Assembly (NCBI GenBank): GCA_003138815.1 | Contig: PLHD01000010.1 | Span: 308 to 64,307 of the forward strand | Source: Acidimicrobiaceae bacterium | GTDB lineage: Bacteria; Actinomycetota; Acidimicrobiia; Acidimicrobiales; RAAP-2 | Reading direction: 5' to 3' | Length of the DNA stretch: 64,000 bases | In this document: positions 60,567 through 64,000 of the stretch, piece after piece | Layout of the letters: every line of letters starts with the position of its first letter | Position numbering within the stretch: the first letter of the stretch is position 1 | Program-made: the position numbers and the translations under genes | The notes under the pieces: generated by a model | Told to the model about the DNA's origin: nothing | What the model saw: the letters and a program-made list of their open reading frames with translations, nothing else | Database searches by the model: none

Positions 60567-62525
60567 ATGAGCAGCTACCCGAACCTGTTTCGTCCTCTCG
60601 CGCTGCGCGCCTGCACGATCAGGAACCGCATCGTGTCCTCGGGCCACGACACGGTGATGGTCCACGACGGAGCGGTCACCGAGCAGCTGATCGCCTACCA
60701 CGCCGCGCGCGCCGAGGGCGGGGTGGGGCTGGTCGTCGTGCAGGTGGCGGGGGTGCACGAGAGCGCCCGCTACACCGCACACATCCTCATGGCGACCGAT
60801 GATTCGTGCGTCGACGGCTACGCGAGGCTCGCCGCCACCGTGCACGCCGGCGGTGCCAAGATCTTCGGCCAGCTGTTCCATCCTGGCCGCGAGGTCATGG
60901 AGTCCCAGGACGGCTCGATGCCGGTGGCGCTGGCGCCCTCGGCCGTGCCCAACGAGCGGTTCCACGTGATGCCCCGGGCCCTGCGCGCCGGCGAGATCGA
61001 CGAGATCGTCGACGGCTACGCGGGCGCGGCCGAGCGCCTGGCGCGCGCGGGCCTCGACGGGGTGGAGATCGTGGCGAGCCACGGCTACCTGCCGGCCCAG
61101 TTCCTCAACCCCCACGTGAACCTGCGCACCGACCAGTACGGGGGGACTCCCGAGAACCGGCTGCGCTTCCTCGAGCGCGTCCTGAGAGAGATTCGAGGCC
61201 GCGTGGGCGAGGAGCTGGTGGTCGGGCTGCGCATCTCGCTCGGGGAGCACGACCCCGACGGTCTCAACGAGGAGATTGCCCTGGACGCGTGCGCGTCGCT
61301 CGACCGGATGGGTCTGGTGGACTACGTCAGCGTGACGAGCGGCACGTCAGCGGGTCTCGCCGGTTCGGACCACATCGTCCCGGAGATGCACTTCGCCAAC
61401 GGCTACACGGCGCCGCTCGCCCAGCGCATGAAGGCCCGCGTCGCGGTGCCGGTCTTCGTCGCGGGAAGGCTCAACCAGCCCCAGGAGGCCGAGCGGATAC
61501 TCGACGCCGGTCAGGCCGACGCCTGCATCATGACCCGGGCGCTCATCTGCGACCCCGAGCTCGCCAACCTGGCGGCGGCCGGCCGTGACGAGGACATACG
61601 CGCCTGCATCGGCTGCAACCAGGCGTGCATCGGCCACTTCCACGCGGGCTATCCGATCTCGTGCGTCCAGCACCCCGAAACCGGCCGGGAGATTCGCTAC
61701 GGCCGGCGCCAGATCGCGCGGACCGCCCGCGACGTCGTGGTCGTTGGGGGCGGTCCCGGCGGCATGAAGGCGGCGGCGGTCGCCGCCGAGAGGGGGCACC
61801 GGGTGACGCTGCACGAGGCGACCGCCCACCTGGGCGGCCAGGTCCTGCTGGCCCAGCTGCTGCCGGGCCGGGAGGAGTTCGGCGGCGCCTCGATGAACCT
61901 CGAGCGTGAGGCGCGTCGCGCCGGGGTGAAAGTACTCATGAACAGCCCGCTGGACGTCGAGAAGCTGCGCAGCTTGGCGCCCGACGTCGTCATCGTGGCG
62001 ACCGGTGCGCGCCCCTATCGCCCGGCCCTCGAGCTGATGGGCGAGCCGGTGGTGCTCGACGCCTGGCAGGTGCTGCGCGGAGAGAGTCTCCCGGGCGGAC
62101 ACGTGGTCGTGGTGGACTGGCGCGGGGACTGGACCGGCGTCGGCACCGCGCGCACGCTCGCGGCCCGGGGGCACCGGGTGACGCTCTGCGTGAACGGCTA
62201 CGGCGCGGGCGAGTCGCTCCAGCAGTACGTGCGCGACGCGCAGCTCGCCGCCCTGCACCGCGAGCGCATCGAGGTGACCGCGCTGGTTCGACTGTTCGGC
62301 GTCAATGGCGACAGCGTGTACCTCCAGCACGTGCTGACCGAAGAGCCGATCGTCCTCGAAGGGATCTCGGGCGTGGTGCTGGCGTGCGGCCACGAGTCGG
62401 TGTCGGGACTGCTCACGGAACTGGAGGGGTCCGGGCTGCCCGCCGTGGGGGTGGGCGACTGCGTGGCCCCGCGAACGCTCGAAGAGGCGGTCCTCGAGGG
62501 ACTGGTCGCCGCGAGTGAGATCTAG
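60567..62525 (+). CDS. Old-yellow-enzyme/2,4-dienoyl-CoA reductase-type flavoprotein
   Basis: 652 residues from ATG with ATCAGGAG upstream. The N-terminal FMN TIM barrel (residues 1 to about 340) has LFHPGR and VEIVASHGYLPAQFLNPHVNLRTD, where OYE members have HGYLxxQFLSPxxNxRxD. The 4Fe-4S motif CIGCNQACIGHFHAGYPISC (C-x2-C-x3-C-x11-C) is followed by HPETGRE. The C-terminal half is an FAD/NAD domain with VVVVGGGPGGMKAA. The layout fits FadH, trimethylamine dehydrogenase and the mycofactocin-linked OYE reductases; the substrate cannot be named, and no mycofactocin genes are in view. Confidence 0.88.
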   Translation: MSSYPNLFRPLALRACTIRNRIVSSGHDTVMVHDGAVTEQLIAYHAARAEGGVGLVVVQVAGVHESARYTAHILMATDDSCVDGYARLAATVHAGGAKIFGQLFHPGREVMESQDGSMPVALAPSAVPNERFHVMPRALRAGEIDEIVDGYAGAAERLARAGLDGVEIVASHGYLPAQFLNPHVNLRTDQYGGTPENRLRFLERVLREIRGRVGEELVVGLRISLGEHDPDGLNEEIALDACASLDRMGLVDYVSVTSGTSAGLAGSDHIVPEMHFANGYTAPLAQRMKARVAVPVFVAGRLNQPQEAERILDAGQADACIMTRALICDPELANLAAAGRDEDIRACIGCNQACIGHFHAGYPISCVQHPETGREIRYGRRQIARTARDVVVVGGGPGGMKAAAVAAERGHRVTLHEATAHLGGQVLLAQLLPGREEFGGASMNLEREARRAGVKVLMNSPLDVEKLRSLAPDVVIVATGARPYRPALELMGEPVVLDAWQVLRGESLPGGHVVVVDWRGDWTGVGTARTLAARGHRVTLCVNGYGAGESLQQYVRDAQLAALHRERIEVTALVRLFGVNGDSVYLQHVLTEEPIVLEGISGVVLACGHESVSGLLTELEGSGLPAVGVGDCVAPRTLEEAVLEGLVAASEI

Positions 62526-62618
62526 CGCGTCGGGCCGGCTCGCCGCGGTCGCCCGGCGCCGGATTTGAACATTGGTGCTCGCGTGGGCTGCAATGGAGGG
62601 AGGCGAGAGGAGTCGCGG

Positions 62619-64000
62619 GTGTTGCCCAACGATGGCGAAGGCGCCGCTGAACTGATCACTGGGCCGCCGCGCGCCGATCGAACCGCCGACGAGGTCGACC
62701 TCCGCGCCGGGCACGCAACGCTCGGTGGCGGCGTGGAAGCCGGGACGGCCGCGACGTTCCCGGGGTCCTGGGCGCGGGACTCGAGGCGCAGGCACCTCCC
62801 GGTGGCGCTGCTGGTGGTGGCCTACGTCGTGTGGTTCAGCTACCTGAGCCTGAAGCTGTACAACGGCTACGGCGACCCGCCCTTCGACCTGGCGATCTTC
62901 GACCAGGGCCTGTGGCTCATCACCCACTTCCACACGCCGTTCGTCACGGTCATGGGCCGCAACCTCTTCGGGGACCACACCTCCTTCATCCTCTTGCTCA
63001 TCGCACCCCTGTACCGGCTGTTCCCCGAGCCCCAGGGCATCCTGATCATCCAGACCGTCGCCCTCGGCGCGGCGGCGGTGCCCATCTACCTGGTTGCCAC
63101 GAAGCTCGTGAAAAGCACCACGGCCGCCACGTTGGTCGTGGCCGCGTACCTCCTGAACCCGGCCCTGCAGCAGGGCAACCTGGAGCAGTTCCACCCCGAG
63201 GCGCTCCAGGTCTTGATCATCAGCGTGGCGATCTACGCGGCGATCGAGTCGAGGCTCGTGCTGGCGTGCGTGATGGTCGCGCTGGCCCTGCTCGTCAAGG
63301 AGGACGCCGCCGTGCTGGTCGTGCCCCTCGGGCTCTGGGTGGCCTGGCGGCGCAACAGGAAGGTGGGACTCGGGATCGTCGGCGCGGGAGTGCTGTGGGC
63401 GTACGTGGCCAACGAGTTCATCATCCCGGGCTTCCTGGGGTCGAACACCTTCTACACCGGCCGGATCCCCTTCGGCGGCCTCGGGGGACTGCTGCGCACC
63501 ACCTTCGAGAGGCCCGCCCAGTTCTTCTCGTACATCTGGTCGGGCGGGCGGCCGTTCTACGTGTGGCAGATGAGCGCGTCCTTCGGATGGGCGTTCCTGC
63601 TGGCCCCCGAGGTCGCGGCGATCGCGTTCCTCGTGCTCCTGGAGAACGTCATGAGCAACGATCCCTACATGCACCAGATCTTGTACCACTACTCGATGCC
63701 GCTGGTGCCGGTCCTCGCCATGGGCACCGTCTTTGCGCTGGGCGCGGTGAAGAACGTCCAGCGTCGCACGCTGGTGGCGGTGTTCGTGGCGGCGAGCGCC
63801 TTCTGCTCGTGCGCGCTCTGGGGACTGGCGCCCTTCTCGCGTAACGCCATCGAGCCCGGCTGGAGCCCGAACAGCGCACTGGGCCGGGCCGTGACCTACG
63901 TCGAGCAGGCGCTGCCGGCGAACGCCGTCGTCTCGGCGTGGTACCCGTACGTTGCCCACGTCGACCATCGCACGCAGGTCTACGTGTGGCCCACGCCCTT
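62619..64000 (+). CDS. DUF2079 polytopic membrane protein (3' truncated)
   Basis: The frame from GTG at 62619 (GAGGAG nearby) is open to the window end, over 460 codons. A polar N-terminus of about 55 residues precedes many membrane spans. DPPFDLAIFDQGLWLITHFH and GDHTSFILLLIAPLYRLFP followed by EQFHPEALQVLI match the DUF2079 pattern of conserved acidic and His residues facing outside. The family resembles GT-C-fold glycosyltransferases, but no activity is established. An apparent ORF in another frame (62831-63844) is a shadow of it. Confidence 0.85.
   Translation, partial: MLPNDGEGAAELITGPPRADRTADEVDLRAGHATLGGGVEAGTAATFPGSWARDSRRRHLPVALLVVAYVVWFSYLSLKLYNGYGDPPFDLAIFDQGLWLITHFHTPFVTVMGRNLFGDHTSFILLLIAPLYRLFPEPQGILIIQTVALGAAAVPIYLVATKLVKSTTAATLVVAAYLLNPALQQGNLEQFHPEALQVLIISVAIYAAIESRLVLACVMVALALLVKEDAAVLVVPLGLWVAWRRNRKVGLGIVGAGVLWAYVANEFIIPGFLGSNTFYTGRIPFGGLGGLLRTTFERPAQFFSYIWSGGRPFYVWQMSASFGWAFLLAPEVAAIAFLVLLENVMSNDPYMHQILYHYSMPLVPVLAMGTVFALGAVKNVQRRTLVAVFVAASAFCSCALWGLAPFSRNAIEPGWSPNSALGRAVTYVEQALPANAVVSAWYPYVAHVDHRTQVYVWPTP

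Noticed and set aside
62831-63844. Plus-strand open frame of 337 codons near the window end.
   Set aside because: The translation is Arg/Pro/Gly-rich without domains. The frame from 62619 encodes a DUF2079 membrane protein and runs off the window end.
61347-63968. Minus-strand open frame of about 870 codons over the flavoprotein and DUF2079 genes.
   Set aside because: Low-complexity Arg/Gly/Asp-rich translation typical of a shadow frame; it spans two well-supported plus-strand genes.

Overview
The window is high-GC DNA from an actinobacterium, most likely of the class Acidimicrobiia. Pointers are the 16S rRNA sequence, an actinobacterial-type insertion in the 23S rRNA (about 58535-58612), an actinobacterial integration host factor (mihF), a PriA homologue without ATPase motifs, an actinobacterial PAMH variant of CoaBC, and long co-directional gene strings joined by 4-base overlaps (ATGA/GTGA). 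The class assignment is inference from the raw sequence; no database was searched.

Layout. 1-940: two cysteine-rich proteins of unknown role. 996-5889: nfuA, then aroC-aroK-aroB-aroQ, efp and nusB. 5919-15161: an aerobic respiration and copper island, with a membrane protein fused to a SCO (copper chaperone) domain, a secreted CuA-like protein, cytochrome oxidase subunits II, I and III, a 37-residue membrane protein, a CtaG-like assembly factor, and an opposing pair encoding a second SCO protein and an unknown membrane protein. 15887-24912: pyrR-pyrB-pyrC-carA-carB-pyrD-pyrF, headed by a clear PyrR-binding RNA loop. 24946-32519: mihF-gmk-rpoZ-coaBC-metK-priA, a frameshifted secreted protein, def-fmt. 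32549-36173: rpe-ribD-ribBA-ribH and a small cold-shock-like gene. 38031-43696: infC-rpmI-rplT, an rRNA methyltransferase, pheS-pheT. 43720-45298: an acyl-ACP thioesterase-like protein facing a DMT exporter. 45363-51170: argC-argB-argF-argR-argG-argH, without argJ or argD. 51277-54633: a large RecB/Cas4-like nuclease fused to a superfamily 1 helicase. 55190-60291: a complete 16S-23S-5S rRNA operon with its processing stems and terminator. 60567-64000: an old-yellow-enzyme-type flavoprotein and a truncated DUF2079 membrane protein.

Most of the window is core metabolism and translation. The parts that look least conventional are: the oxidase island, where subunit I lacks the usual D- and K-channel residues and is accompanied by a CuA-like extra protein and a SCO fusion; the pyr leader, where a PyrR loop lies against the pyrR ribosome-binding site and a terminator-like hairpin sits inside the first pyrR codons; a recurring start architecture in which a TAnnnT -10 hexamer ends 5-8 bases before the start codon, implying many leaderless mRNAs; infC, which appears to start at AUC behind a structured leader; and a 17-base perfect inverted repeat after argH. 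No CRISPR array, insertion sequence, prophage or tRNA gene was recognised.
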